Shown here one piece after another: positions 31,504-40,924 of a DNA stretch of 64,000 bases (its first letter is position 1; every line of letters begins with the position of its first letter). Source of the DNA: an uncultured Steroidobacter sp. (GTDB lineage Bacteria; Pseudomonadota; Gammaproteobacteria; Steroidobacterales; Steroidobacteraceae); the NCBI RefSeq assembly GCF_937958065.1, contig NZ_CALFXI010000047.1, positions 12,607 through 76,606 on the forward strand. The letters are read 5' to 3'. Under the pieces are notes generated by a model. It made no database searches and had not been told where the DNA came from. It saw only the letters and a list, made by a program, of their open reading frames with translations. The position numbers were made by a program, and so were the translations under genes.

Positions 31504-33950
31504 GCATTGCACCAGCGCTGCAAGGTTCGCTCGAAGTCAGCGGCTGCATACGGCTTGGTGATGTAGTCATCCATGCCGGCTTCCAGGCAGCGCGCGCGAT
31601 CCTGGCTCATGGCATTGGCGGTGAGCGCAATGATCGGTGTGCGTCGGAGGCCGTCTTGCTCGCGCTGGCGAATGACGCGAGTCGCTTCGTAGCCGTCCAT
31701 CTCCGGCATCTGACAGTCCATGAAGATCAGGTCGTAGCTGTGCTGCGCGGTGCGCTGGCAGGCGACCAGGCCGTTCTCGGCAAAGTCGACCTCGCAGCCG
31801 AGCTTGGTGAGCAAACGAGTGGCGAGCAGTCGATTGACGGCGTGATCCTCTACGACCAGAACGCGCGGCTGCATCGTGCTCGCAACCGGTTCCATCGAAT
31901 CGAGCCCGGCATCGAGCACGAGTGCCCGAGTAGTGACCGTCGTTCCGGTGCGCTGAGCAAACGGCAGCGTGAACCAGAACGTCGAACCGACGCCAGGCTG
32001 GCTGTGCGCGCCGATCTGTCCGCCCATCAGTTCGACGAGCTGCTTGGAGATCGCCAGGCCCAGTCCGGTGCCGCCGTACTTGCGCGTGGTCGACGAGTCG
32101 GCCTGCGTGAACTTGTTGAACAGACGCGCCAGCTGTTCGGCCGTGATACCGATGCCCGTGTCTTCGACCGCCAGGCGCAACATGCCATCGACTTCCGAGG
32201 CGCGCATCGTGACCCGCCCGGCATCGGTGAACTTGATTGCGTTCGACGCGAGGTTGACCAGCACCTGTCGCACTCGACCAGCATCGCCAAGGATGGTGGC
32301 GGCGACGTCCGACGGCCAGTGCACATCGAATTCGAGTTGTTTCTCGGCGGCACGAGGTTGCAGCAATGCCAGGACATCCCGCGCGATCTGCCTGGCGTCG
32401 ACCCGCGTGCGCTCGACCGAAATGCGGCCGGCTTCGATGCGCGAGAAATCCAGGATGTCGTCGATGATGGTCATCAGCGCCCGCCCGGAGTCCCGGATGG
32501 TGCTGGCCATCGCCTGCTGCTCCGGGGTCAGCGAGGTCTGCAGCAACAGATCGGTGAAGCCGATGACGCCATTCATCGGCGTGCGGATCTCGTGGCTCAT
32601 GGTGGCCAGGAATTCGCTCTTGGCTTTGCTGGCATCCTCGGCGGCGTTGCGAGCCTTGATCAGCTCGGCTTCGGCGACCTTGAAGGATGTGATGTCCTGA
32701 TACGTGCCCAGCACGCCCCACACTTCGCCGCGCGCGTCGATCAGGGGCACCTTGCTGGTGGTGCGCCACTCGATGTGATCGCCGTGGCTGAGCTGGTGAA
32801 CGAAGTTCAGCACCGGCTGGCGGTGTTCCATGACGTGTCGATCCTGCGAGCCATCGGGCTGCGCGCCGGCCCACGGCGCTTCCTGATCGGTCTTGCCGAC
32901 GATGTCCTCGATGCCCACGTCGGATTTGAAATTGCGATTTGCGCCCAGGAACCGTCCGTTGCGATCTTTCCAGAAGACTCGCTGTGGCAGCAGATCGATT
33001 ACGGTCTTGAGCAGCGCCTCGGACTGCTCCGCCTGGCGCATGGCCTGCTTGAGCTGCGAGATTTCGATGGCCGTGCCGGAGATGCGCAACGCCAGGCCGT
33101 TCTCATCGCGCGTGTTGACCGAGCCACGCAACAACATCGGGACCCAGTGCCCGTCCTTGTGAGCCAGGCGGGCCTCGCTCTCGAAGAACGGCGTTTCGCC
33201 CTGGCAGTGCCGATCGATCTGATCCAGCGTGGTGGTGAGATCGTCGGGATGCATGGCGCGATTCCAGGCTTCGCGCGGCATGAGTGCAGCTTCTTCGGCG
33301 CTGTAGCCGAGCATCGGGCCCCAGTTGCCGTCGAACTCCACCGAGTCGCGCACCAGATCCCAGTCCCACAGGCAGACTCCGGACCCATCGATCGCCAGGG
33401 CATGACGCTCGCGCAGCTGCGCCAGCATGGCTTCGGTTTGCTTGCGCGCGGTGATATCGGAGGACACCGAGGTGTACCGGATCACTCGACCGGAGCTGTC
33501 GATGGTCGGGATGATGGTGATGTCGAGCCAGAAATAAGTCCCGTTCCGGGCGCGGTTCTGGATCTCGCCCCGCCAGGGCTGGCCGGTGGCGATGTTCCGG
33601 TACATGTCCATGAAGAACTTGCGGGGATGCAGTCCCGAGTTGATCACGTTGTGATTGCGACCGATCAGCTCCTCGCGCGAATAGCCGCTGAGCTGGCAGA
33701 ACAGGTCGTTGACCGAGGTGATCCGACCGCTGGCATCGGTGGTCGAGACGATGCTGCAGCTGTTGAGCAGCGCCAGCTCGCTTTCCAGTTCCTGCACGCG
33801 CCGGCGCAGCCCGCCCACGAAGGGACGAGCGAGCAAGGAGCACAACCGCTGCAGGGGCCGGTACCAGGTCCGCGGCAGAGGCTTGCCCTGCGTTTGCGCA
33901 TGCCGCTCGCGAGACAGCGAGCCGGCACCGATCAAGGCGGACAATGGCAT
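31470..33950 (-). CDS. Multi-PAS hybrid sensor histidine kinase with receiver domain
   Basis: The 826-residue protein has no clear membrane segment. Three PAS/PAC units cover about residues 60-440 (SIVSTTDASGRITSVNDLF; AIDGSGVCLWDWDLVRDSV; LLPQRVFWKDRNGRFLGAN). The HisKA H-box FLATMSHEIRTPMNGVIGF follows, then HATPase boxes LVNLASNAIKFTD and DTGIGIT with a GGTGLGLAISKQLVE loop, then a C-terminal receiver (VLVVEDHAVNR; phospho-Asp in IFMDCQMPEMDGYEA; Lys in YITKPY). It lies upstream of the FixJ-type regulator in the same direction and is divergent from the SulP gene. The signal is unknown; PAS may bind a redox cofactor or ligand. Confidence 0.92.
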   Translation of the reverse strand: MPLSALIGAGSLSRERHAQTQGKPLPRTWYRPLQRLCSLLARPFVGGLRRRVQELESELALLNSCSIVSTTDASGRITSVNDLFCQLSGYSREELIGRNHNVINSGLHPRKFFMDMYRNIATGQPWRGEIQNRARNGTYFWLDITIIPTIDSSGRVIRYTSVSSDITARKQTEAMLAQLRERHALAIDGSGVCLWDWDLVRDSVEFDGNWGPMLGYSAEEAALMPREAWNRAMHPDDLTTTLDQIDRHCQGETPFFESEARLAHKDGHWVPMLLRGSVNTRDENGLALRISGTAIEISQLKQAMRQAEQSEALLKTVIDLLPQRVFWKDRNGRFLGANRNFKSDVGIEDIVGKTDQEAPWAGAQPDGSQDRHVMEHRQPVLNFVHQLSHGDHIEWRTTSKVPLIDARGEVWGVLGTYQDITSFKVAEAELIKARNAAEDASKAKSEFLATMSHEIRTPMNGVIGFTDLLLQTSLTPEQQAMASTIRDSGRALMTIIDDILDFSRIEAGRISVERTRVDARQIARDVLALLQPRAAEKQLEFDVHWPSDVAATILGDAGRVRQVLVNLASNAIKFTDAGRVTMRASEVDGMLRLAVEDTGIGITAEQLARLFNKFTQADSSTTRKYGGTGLGLAISKQLVELMGGQIGAHSQPGVGSTFWFTLPFAQRTGTTVTTRALVLDAGLDSMEPVASTMQPRVLVVEDHAVNRLLATRLLTKLGCEVDFAENGLVACQRTAQHSYDLIFMDCQMPEMDGYEATRVIRQREQDGLRRTPIIALTANAMSQDRARCLEAGMDDYITKPYAAADFERTLQRWCNAQALPAMGMEK

Positions 33951-34089
33951 ACGTGGACTATCGGACAGTTCGTGTCACGTCAGCACGTGCCGCTGTCACA
34001 TCGGTTAAATATGAATAGCAGGTCCGACCCGGGATTAGGCAATGGCCTCATGCCTGGACGAGGGTCCTGCACGAACAGCGGCCCGTCAC

Positions 34090-34105
34090 TAGGGACTGAC
34101 ACTTA
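34090..34105. promoter_or_regulatory. Conserved 16-bp site, copy B (TAGGGACTGACACTTA)
   Basis: It shares 12 of 16 positions with the copy at 30176, including the full ACTGAC core and the outer TA...TA. It lies in the divergent spacer, 85 bases before the SulP start and about 140 bases from the hybrid kinase start, so it could control both. Confidence 0.45.
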
Positions 34106-34189
34106 TGTCCTCCGGGGTCCTCGACGCAGGTTCGCGGTCACGCTGCCGCATAATCCGCCGGGGCGTCGCATACTCGGGGACCACTCTCA

Positions 34190-35836
34190 ATGATCGCGAT
34201 TCTGGAGGCACACCGCGCCGGCTTGCTGGGGCGCGCGCATTGGGCGCGCAACGTGGTTTCCGGTGTCGTCGTGGGCGTGGTGGCTTTGCCGCTCGCCATG
34301 GCGTTCGCGATCGCCTCGGGCGCGAAGCCCGAGCAGGGCTTGTACACGGCGATCGTCGCCGGACTGCTGGTGTCCCTGTTCGGTGGCAGCCGCCTGCAGA
34401 TCGCCGGCCCCACCGGTGCCTTCATAGTCATCCTCTCGGGCATCACAGCCGAGCATGGCATCGAGGGTCTGCAGATCGCCACGCTGCTGGCGGGCGTGAT
34501 GCTGCTGCTCCTCGGCCTGGCTCGGCTCGGCGCCATCATCAAGTTCATTCCCGATCCGGTGATCCTGGGCTTCACTGCCGGTATTGCCGTGGTCATCTGG
34601 GTGGGTCAGTGGCACGACTTCTTCGGTCTGCCGGCAGTGAGCGGGCGACACTTCCACGAGAAGCTCTGGCACACGTTGCAAGTATTCCCGCAAGCGCACT
34701 GGGGAACGACCGCGCTGGCGAGCGCGACGCTGCTGATCGTTCTGTTCGCGCCGCGGTGGTCGATGCTCAAGCGGATCCCCGGTCCGCTGCTCGGCCTGCT
34801 GTTCGCCACGATCGTGCAGTCGCTGTTTCATATCGAAGGCGTGGCGACCATCGGCTCGGCCTTCGGCGGGATTCCGCGCGGTCTGCCGTCGCTGCAAATG
34901 CCGGCCGTGACGGTGGATCGCGTCATCGAGCTGATCGGGCCCGCGTTCACCATCGCGATGCTCGGGGCCATCGAGTCGTTGTTGTCGGCAGTCGTCGCGG
35001 ACGGCATGGCCGGGACTCGTCACGATTCGAATCAGGAACTGATCGGGCAGGGCATCGCCAACATGGCAGCTCCGTTGTTTGGCGGTTTCGCGGCCACGGG
35101 TGCGCTGGCACGAACAGCAACGAACGTGCGCAACGGCGGCACGAGCCCGCTCGCAGGGATTACGCATGCGGTGACGCTGGTGCTCATCGTGCTCGCGCTC
35201 GCGCCGTTGGCGGTCCACATTCCTTTGGCGGCGCTCGCCGCCATCCTGTTCGTGGTGGCCTGGAACATGAGCGAGGCCGGTCATTTCATGAAGATGATCC
35301 GGCGTGCTCCCGCCGCCGACGTGGTAGTGCTGCTGGTGACCTTCGGGCTCACCGTGTTCGTGGATCTGGTGGTCGCCGTCAACATTGGCGTGATCGTCGC
35401 CACGTTGCATTTCCTGCGTCGCATGGCGAGCAGCGTGGAAGTGCAACAGCAGACTCACCAGGAGCTGAGCCGCGAGTTCGCCCATCGGGGCTTGAGCTTT
35501 CCGCCCGGGGTGCTGGCGTTCGCCGTGGAAGGGCCGTTCTTTTTCGGCGCCGTCGAGAATTTCGAACGTGCGCTGGCGAGCACCGGCACCGATCCGGAAG
35601 TGCTCATCATCCGCCTGCGCTGGGTGCCGTTCATGGACATCACCGGGCTGCAGACGCTCGAGGAAGTCATCCGCGGTCTGCAGCGTCGCAAGGTGCGCGT
35701 GATGCTGACGGGAGCCAACGATCGCGTCAGCGGCAAGCTGCGTCGTGCCGGCATCGTCGATCTGATCGGTCACGAGAACTTCTGCGAGAACCTGGAGCAG
35801 GCGCTGGCTCGATTGAACGGCCAGCCGGCTCAGTGA
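34190..35836 (+). CDS. SulP family anion transporter with STAS domain
   Basis: The 548-residue protein has the SulP membrane core of about 10-12 helices (VVSGVVVGVVALPLAMAFAI; LQIAGPTGAFIVILSGI; IPDPVILGFTAGIAVVIW), the conserved GAIESLLSAVVADGM segment, and a C-terminal STAS domain (EVLIIRLRWVPFMDITGLQT). SulP proteins carry sulfate, bicarbonate or dicarboxylates; the substrate is open. It is convergent with the TauE/SafE gene, overlapping by 7 bases. The 16-bp site upstream suggests control by the neighbouring regulator. Confidence 0.92.
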   Translation: MIAILEAHRAGLLGRAHWARNVVSGVVVGVVALPLAMAFAIASGAKPEQGLYTAIVAGLLVSLFGGSRLQIAGPTGAFIVILSGITAEHGIEGLQIATLLAGVMLLLLGLARLGAIIKFIPDPVILGFTAGIAVVIWVGQWHDFFGLPAVSGRHFHEKLWHTLQVFPQAHWGTTALASATLLIVLFAPRWSMLKRIPGPLLGLLFATIVQSLFHIEGVATIGSAFGGIPRGLPSLQMPAVTVDRVIELIGPAFTIAMLGAIESLLSAVVADGMAGTRHDSNQELIGQGIANMAAPLFGGFAATGALARTATNVRNGGTSPLAGITHAVTLVLIVLALAPLAVHIPLAALAAILFVVAWNMSEAGHFMKMIRRAPAADVVVLLVTFGLTVFVDLVVAVNIGVIVATLHFLRRMASSVEVQQQTHQELSREFAHRGLSFPPGVLAFAVEGPFFFGAVENFERALASTGTDPEVLIIRLRWVPFMDITGLQTLEEVIRGLQRRKVRVMLTGANDRVSGKLRRAGIVDLIGHENFCENLEQALARLNGQPAQ

Positions 35837-36543
35837 TGATGCACGTGGCCGGATGCGGGTATCGAGGCCCAGATCATCCACGCGCCAAACAGCAGTAACA
35901 ATGCACCGCTGGCGAAGCGCGGCCAGCGGCTCTTGAGGAAGCGTTGCACCTGAGCCGCGAGCACACTGCTGGCCAGCATGGAAGGCAGCGTGCCCAGACC
36001 GAAGGCGAGCAAAATCGCTGCGCCATTCGCGGCGTCACCCGTGAGCGCGGCGAACAGCAGCATCGAGTAGACCAGCCCGCAGGGCAGCCAGCCCCAGAGA
36101 ACACCCAGGGCGATGGCGCGAGTGGGGCCAGTCAATTTGCCGGTGCCGAGCGTGAGTGGTTGCAGACGACGCCAGAATTTCGCGCCGACGCTCTCCAGCC
36201 AGCGCAACGGATTCCACGGCGACAGCATTCGCAGGGCAATTGAGATCAACAGCACGCCGCTGGCGATCCGCAACGTTGCTCCAATCCGAGCGAGGTCCAG
36301 CACGGCTTGCAGCGACGCGCCGATCGATCCACAGATCGCGCCAGCCATTGCATAGCCGCCGAGACGACCGGCGTGATACGACAACGCATTGCCGAATGCC
36401 GCGCTGGCGCTCGTCGCCGTGATGCGTGCTCGCATGCCCAGCGCACCTGCCAGTCCTCCGCACATGGCGAAGCAATGAGCGCTGCCCGCGATGCCTGCGA
36501 TGAACGCCGCTGACAGACTGAGGGCGGCGCTGGCGTCAGTCAT
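35830..36543 (-). CDS. Sulfite exporter TauE/SafE family protein, cbb3-linked
   Basis: The 237-residue membrane protein has six hydrophobic segments and the N-terminal metal-like motif AGSAHCFAMCGGLAGALG found in the DsbD-like/TauE branch that accompanies ccoS. A PCGLVYSMLLFAAL motif is in the middle and a short HVHHH tail ends the protein. Homologues lie next to ccoGHIS clusters and are suspected to help copper or thiol handling for the oxidase. It overlaps ccoS by 8 bases, so it belongs to the cco unit. Confidence 0.85.
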   Translation of the reverse strand: MTDASAALSLSAAFIAGIAGSAHCFAMCGGLAGALGMRARITATSASAAFGNALSYHAGRLGGYAMAGAICGSIGASLQAVLDLARIGATLRIASGVLLISIALRMLSPWNPLRWLESVGAKFWRRLQPLTLGTGKLTGPTRAIALGVLWGWLPCGLVYSMLLFAALTGDAANGAAILLAFGLGTLPSMLASSVLAAQVQRFLKSRWPRFASGALLLLFGAWMIWASIPASGHVHHH

Positions 36544-36700
36544 CACTTGAATCGTTGTTTGGGGGATCGTCGCGCAGGGCATCCCAGCCCGGCGATTCCA
36601 GATCGTCGAACTGGCCGGCATTCACCGCCCAGAAGAACCCCCAGCCCGCAAACCCCACCAGCGCCAGGCTCAATGGAATCAAAACAAACAGGATGCTCAT
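36536..36700 (-). CDS. ccoS: cbb3 oxidase maturation protein CcoS
   Basis: This 54-residue protein begins with a single membrane helix (SILFVLIPLSLALVGFAGWG), then the CcoS signature FFWAVNAGQFDDLESPGW, and an acidic tail. CcoS is needed for cofactor insertion into cbb3 oxidase. It overlaps the ccoI stop by 4 bases and the next gene by 8. Confidence 0.9.
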   Translation of the reverse strand: MSILFVLIPLSLALVGFAGWGFFWAVNAGQFDDLESPGWDALRDDPPNNDSSDD

Positions 36701-39159
36701 GCCGTTGTCTCCCGCAAGGGCGCGGCTGCAATGACCGTTGGCACAGTCGTGCGTCGAGGCGCACGCGGCAGCAGTCGAGAGGAATTCAACATCACCGCGA
36801 CCGAGCTGAGCGACATGCCCAATGCGGCGAGCCAGGGCGGGATGAAGCCCAGCGCCGCCAGCGGAATCGAGCCAAGGTTGTAGAGGGCGGCCCACAGCAG
36901 ATTCTGTTTCGCGATCCGAAGGGTACGTCGCGCGAGCAGCACGGCTTCGGGAAGTGCTGCAAGATTGTCGCTGACCAGCACGAGCCCGGCGCTTGCATGC
37001 GCCAACGCCGCGCCACGGCCCATGGCAATAGAAACATCCGCTGCTCCCAGCACCGGAGCGTCGTTGACGCCATCGCCGATCACGGCAACTCGCTTGCCGC
37101 GTTTTTGCAGATCGAGCACGTGAGTGAGCTTCTGCTGCGCCGACTGGCGAGCGAAGTGCTCCGTGATGCCACATCGCTGGGCTACGGCCTGCACGGCCCG
37201 CTGGCCGTCGCCGCTGAGAATCTGAGGTTCAATGTGCAAGGAGCGCAGCTGAGTCACTGCATCGGCCGCGCCCGCACGCAGCGAATCCGTGAGCTCGAAC
37301 CACGCGAGCGCACGCTGCTCGTCGCCAAGCATGACGACGCTGCCGATCGACTCTGGGGGCGAGGCGGGCGGTCGTTTGTCCTGGCACAGCTCGGTAACGA
37401 AGTCGGGAGCGCCGATACGATACAAGCGCCCGTCGATGCGACCTTGCACGCCACGCCCCGCCACTGTCTGCAGGTCCTCGACGGCTCCTTTATGGAGATA
37501 CGGGGCAAATGCGCGGGCGAGCGGATGTTCTGACGCTTGTTCCAGCAGCGCCGCGATCTGCAGGCAGTGTGGCTCGTTGACGCCGGCAAGCGGGACGCAT
37601 CTGGAGATTCGCAGCTCGCCGCGCGTCAGTGTGCCGGTCTTGTCGAAGACGATGTGATCGACTTTCGCCAGGCTTTCGAGCGCGTCCGGGTCGGTCAGCA
37701 AGATTCCATGACGCCTTAGGTTCGCCGTAGCCGAGGCAAGTGCCGCGGGCATGGCGATCGCAAAAGCGCAGGGACATGCGACGACCAGTACGGCCAGCGT
37801 CGCGGCAAATGCCTGTGAGGGATCGATCGCCAGCCATGCGGCGCACGTGAGTCCGGCGCCCATGAGAACGTAGCCGAGAAACTTTGCCGCGGCCAAGTCG
37901 GCGTTGCGCGCCAGGGCAGGCTTGTATGTTTGGGCTCGCTGCATGAGCGAGACGATGTGAGACAACGCCGTGTCCGCGCCGAGAGCGGTGATGGCGATCT
38001 TGACGGGGCCGTCGACATTGAGAGTACCTGCCACGACCCGTTCGCCAACCCGCCGGCAGACCGGCAGCGATTCGCCGGTCAGCATGGCTTCGTCGATGTG
38101 AGCTTCCGAATCCAGCAACTGCCCGTCGGCCGGCAGCACCTCGCCTCGGCGCACCTGGATCACGTCGCCGATACGCAGCGATGTCACCGGCACATCTTCG
38201 ACGCCATTCTCGCCAACGCGATGGGTAATGGATGGCAGCTGCCTCGCCAGCGCATCGGTCACGCCCGCGGTGTGCTGACGAATGCTCATCTGCACGAAGC
38301 GCCCGAGCGTCAGGAAGAAAATGAACATGGTGACCGAGTCGAAATATACCTCGCCGCCGGCACCCTCGAAGGTGTTCCAGACGCTCGCGCCATAAGCGAG
38401 CAGCAGCGCAATGCCGACCGGCACGTCCATGCCGACCGAACGGCTGCGCAGGCTGTTCCAGGCGCTCAACAGGATGGGCGCGCCGGCGTAGAACATGACT
38501 GGCGTCGCGACCAGCAAGCTGACCTTGCGGAAGTAGTCGAGCAGCTTCGGCTCCATGATTTCATTCGCGAGCTCGGCCGAGTAGACGGCGACGGCGAACA
38601 TCATCACTTGCATCATGCCGAACCCTGCGACCGCCAGGCGCTTGAGGCTGTCGCGCCGTTCCTCTCGGAGCGCACGCGTGACGGTTTCATCCGTGAGCGG
38701 ATGGGGAGCGTAGCCGAGCTGCGCGATGCTGCGCATGATGTCGGCCAGGTTCAACTTCGCGTCGTCCCAGACGATGCTGGCACGGCCGGTCGCGGCATTG
38801 ACGCTTACGTCATGCACACCAGCATGTCGCCGCAGCACTTGATCGATCAGCCAGCTGCATGCCGAGCAACGCAGTCCTTCGATCAACAATGTGACGGAGG
38901 TTCGTTCTTTCGTGGTCCGCGTGAACTGAGCGGCGAACCTCGGGTCGGCGTAGACGCGCCACTTGTCCTCGTGATCGCTCTCGCGCGGGCGCACGGAATT
39001 GCCGTCGCGATAACGGTAGAAATCGCCGAGGCCGCTGCCGGCGATCAGCTCGGCGACGGCCTGACAACCGGTGCAGCACACCGGCTCATCGCGTTGCTCG
39101 ATGCGAGCGAATAAGGTCGATCCCCGTAAAGGCTCGCCGCAGTGAAAACAGAGGTTCAT
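36697..39159 (-). CDS. ccoI: Copper-translocating P-type ATPase CcoI (FixI)
   Basis: The 820-residue P1B-type ATPase has an N-terminal cysteine-rich domain (MNLCFHCGEPL, CCTGCQAV), an HMA domain with GLRCSACSW, the membrane copper motif VVACPCAFAIAMP, the phosphorylation site FDKTGTLTRGEL, and the hinge GDGVNDAPVLGAADVSIAMG. It exports copper for the cbb3 oxidase assembly route. It overlaps ccoG and ccoS by 4 bases each. Confidence 0.95.
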   Translation of the reverse strand: MNLCFHCGEPLRGSTLFARIEQRDEPVCCTGCQAVAELIAGSGLGDFYRYRDGNSVRPRESDHEDKWRVYADPRFAAQFTRTTKERTSVTLLIEGLRCSACSWLIDQVLRRHAGVHDVSVNAATGRASIVWDDAKLNLADIMRSIAQLGYAPHPLTDETVTRALREERRDSLKRLAVAGFGMMQVMMFAVAVYSAELANEIMEPKLLDYFRKVSLLVATPVMFYAGAPILLSAWNSLRSRSVGMDVPVGIALLLAYGASVWNTFEGAGGEVYFDSVTMFIFFLTLGRFVQMSIRQHTAGVTDALARQLPSITHRVGENGVEDVPVTSLRIGDVIQVRRGEVLPADGQLLDSEAHIDEAMLTGESLPVCRRVGERVVAGTLNVDGPVKIAITALGADTALSHIVSLMQRAQTYKPALARNADLAAAKFLGYVLMGAGLTCAAWLAIDPSQAFAATLAVLVVACPCAFAIAMPAALASATANLRRHGILLTDPDALESLAKVDHIVFDKTGTLTRGELRISRCVPLAGVNEPHCLQIAALLEQASEHPLARAFAPYLHKGAVEDLQTVAGRGVQGRIDGRLYRIGAPDFVTELCQDKRPPASPPESIGSVVMLGDEQRALAWFELTDSLRAGAADAVTQLRSLHIEPQILSGDGQRAVQAVAQRCGITEHFARQSAQQKLTHVLDLQKRGKRVAVIGDGVNDAPVLGAADVSIAMGRGAALAHASAGLVLVSDNLAALPEAVLLARRTLRIAKQNLLWAALYNLGSIPLAALGFIPPWLAALGMSLSSVAVMLNSSRLLPRAPRRTTVPTVIAAAPLRETTA

Positions 39160-40550
39160 CGAGCCACCGGCGCGATGAATCTCGCCTTGGAGCGGGCTTC
39201 GATGGCGCCGTCATCGGACCTGGCGACGATCTGGATGTCCCGGCCACCGCTGATCGCGCTGGCGGGCGCACGAATGCGGACGGCAACGCTCACCACTTCG
39301 CCGGCACCGACCCGTTGCAGTTCGCGGTCGGTGTCGACGCTCACGCCCTCGATCCCTTCAGCCTGGATCCGTAGCGCGTGCTCACGAGAGTCCTTGTTGA
39401 TGAACCGGATCGTATAGACGTTTTCGATCAGGCCGTCCTCGATGGGACGATACAAAGCATTGCGGTCGCGCAGGACGTCGATCTCGACGAGATGACGGTT
39501 GGCAACGGCCACACCGAATCCGACGATCAGCGCCAGCAGCACCGAGCCGTAGACGACGGTGCGCGGCCGGACGATTCGGGTGGGCTTGTCATCGAGGGCG
39601 TTCTGGGTGGTGTAACGAACCAGCCCGCGCGGATAATTCATCTTGTCCATCACGCTGTCGCAGGCGTCGATGCACGCGGCGCAGGCGATGCACTCGAGCT
39701 GCAGCCCTTGACGAATGTCGATGCCGGTGGGGCATGCCTGCACGCACAGCTTGCAGTCGATGCAGTCGCCAAGACCTTTGCTCTTGGGATCGACGCCGCG
39801 TGCACGCGACCCGCGCGGATCGCCCCGCTTGGTGTCGTAGGAGATGACCAGGGTATTGCGATCGAACATCGCCCCCTGGAAGCGTGCGTACGGGCACATG
39901 TATTTGCAGACCTGCTCGCGCATGTAACCTGCGTTGCCGTACGTGGCGAAGCCGTAGAACAGGATCCAGAACGACTCCCAGCCGCCGAGCGTCGCCGTCA
40001 GCACTGAATCGCTCAATACGCGCACTGGCGTGAAGTAGCCGACGAAGGTGTAGCCGGTGTAGAGCGCGAACGAGATCCACAGCAGCTGTTTGCCCGCCTT
40101 GCGCGCCACTTTGTTGAAAGACCAGGAGGACTGGTCGAGCCGCATGCGCTGCTGTCGATTGCCTTCGGTCCAGCGTTCCATCCAGACGAAGATTTCGGTC
40201 CAGACGGTCTGCGGGCAGGCGTAGCCGCACCACAGGCGCCCGGCCAGCGCAGTGAAGAAGAACAACGACAGCGCGGCGATGATCAGCAGCCAGGTCAGCA
40301 GGAAGAAGTCCTGCGGAAAGAACGTCAGCCCGAAGATGTAGAACTTGCGGGCCGGCAGATCGAACAACACGGCTTGCCGGCCATCCCATTGCAGCCAGGG
40401 CAACGCGTAGAACAAACCGAGCAGCGCAATCGTCGCGGCGACGCGCAGCCGGTTGAAGCGGCCTTGGATCTCGCGTGGATAGACTTTCTGATGGGCAATA
40501 TAAAGACTGCCGTCATTGTTGACGGGCTGCAGGGGGCGGGCGGAGCTCAT
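39156..40550 (-). CDS. ccoG: cbb3 oxidase accessory protein CcoG (FixG), polyferredoxin
   Basis: The 464-residue protein has five or so membrane helices, the WCGYACPQTVWTEIF and KYMCPYARFQGAMFD motifs, two [4Fe-4S] motifs (DCIDCKLCVQACPTGIDIR and CIACAACIDACDSVMDKM), and a C-terminal immunoglobulin-like FixG domain. CcoG is a cupric reductase-like assembly factor of the cbb3 oxidase. I start it at the ATG at 40550, which overlaps the stop of the small upstream gene (ATGA); a long upstream extension is not part of the protein. Confidence 0.94.
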   Translation of the reverse strand: MSSARPLQPVNNDGSLYIAHQKVYPREIQGRFNRLRVAATIALLGLFYALPWLQWDGRQAVLFDLPARKFYIFGLTFFPQDFFLLTWLLIIAALSLFFFTALAGRLWCGYACPQTVWTEIFVWMERWTEGNRQQRMRLDQSSWSFNKVARKAGKQLLWISFALYTGYTFVGYFTPVRVLSDSVLTATLGGWESFWILFYGFATYGNAGYMREQVCKYMCPYARFQGAMFDRNTLVISYDTKRGDPRGSRARGVDPKSKGLGDCIDCKLCVQACPTGIDIRQGLQLECIACAACIDACDSVMDKMNYPRGLVRYTTQNALDDKPTRIVRPRTVVYGSVLLALIVGFGVAVANRHLVEIDVLRDRNALYRPIEDGLIENVYTIRFINKDSREHALRIQAEGIEGVSVDTDRELQRVGAGEVVSVAVRIRAPASAISGGRDIQIVARSDDGAIEARSKARFIAPVAR

Positions 40551-40801
40551 CGATGTTCCCGGTCCGCGGCGCCGCTGCGTGTCTCGATCAGATAGGCTGT
40601 GAGAAAGCTGGCGATGGCGGACATCATCCAGAAGAAGAAAAAGCCGACGGTGTAGCCGGCGCGTCGGTCGGCCAGCCACGCCGGCGGCGCGGCATCCTCC
40701 ACGAGCAGTTGCGGGTCGAAACAGGCGAAGAACAACAGCGTGGCGACGCATGCCGCGAGAAACGAAGCCCACAGCAGCACCCCGATATCCTGCTTGATCA
40801 T
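40547..40801 (-). CDS. Small two-helix membrane protein in the cco cluster, in the place of ccoH
   Basis: The 84-residue product has two hydrophobic segments (IGVLLWASFLAACVATLLFF and YTVGFFFFWMMSAIASFLTA), separated by an acidic loop. The ATG at 40801 has GGAGG seven bases upstream and is preferred to the one at 40807. It stands between ccoP and ccoG, where ccoH (FixH) normally sits, but it is half the length of FixH and has two helices rather than one, so it is not an evident CcoH. It overlaps ccoG by 4 bases. A role in oxidase assembly is inferred from position only. Confidence 0.75.
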   Translation of the reverse strand: MIKQDIGVLLWASFLAACVATLLFFACFDPQLLVEDAAPPAWLADRRAGYTVGFFFFWMMSAIASFLTAYLIETRSGAADREHR

Positions 40802-40924
40802 CGGCATTCCTCCGCACTGGAAGCTTCGCTTGGAGTAGCTGCACAGTGGCCAAAGTCAGGGAAGTCGACGAATCCCGGCTTCCTCGGATCTTTCCGGAAG
40901 TGCGGCCAACGGGACGGTGTCCGC

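Noticed and set aside
31434..34193. 919-codon open frame on the plus strand
   Set aside because: Covers the hybrid kinase in antisense; no domain is visible. Only the short tail at 31405-31503, in a different frame, looks like a real remnant.
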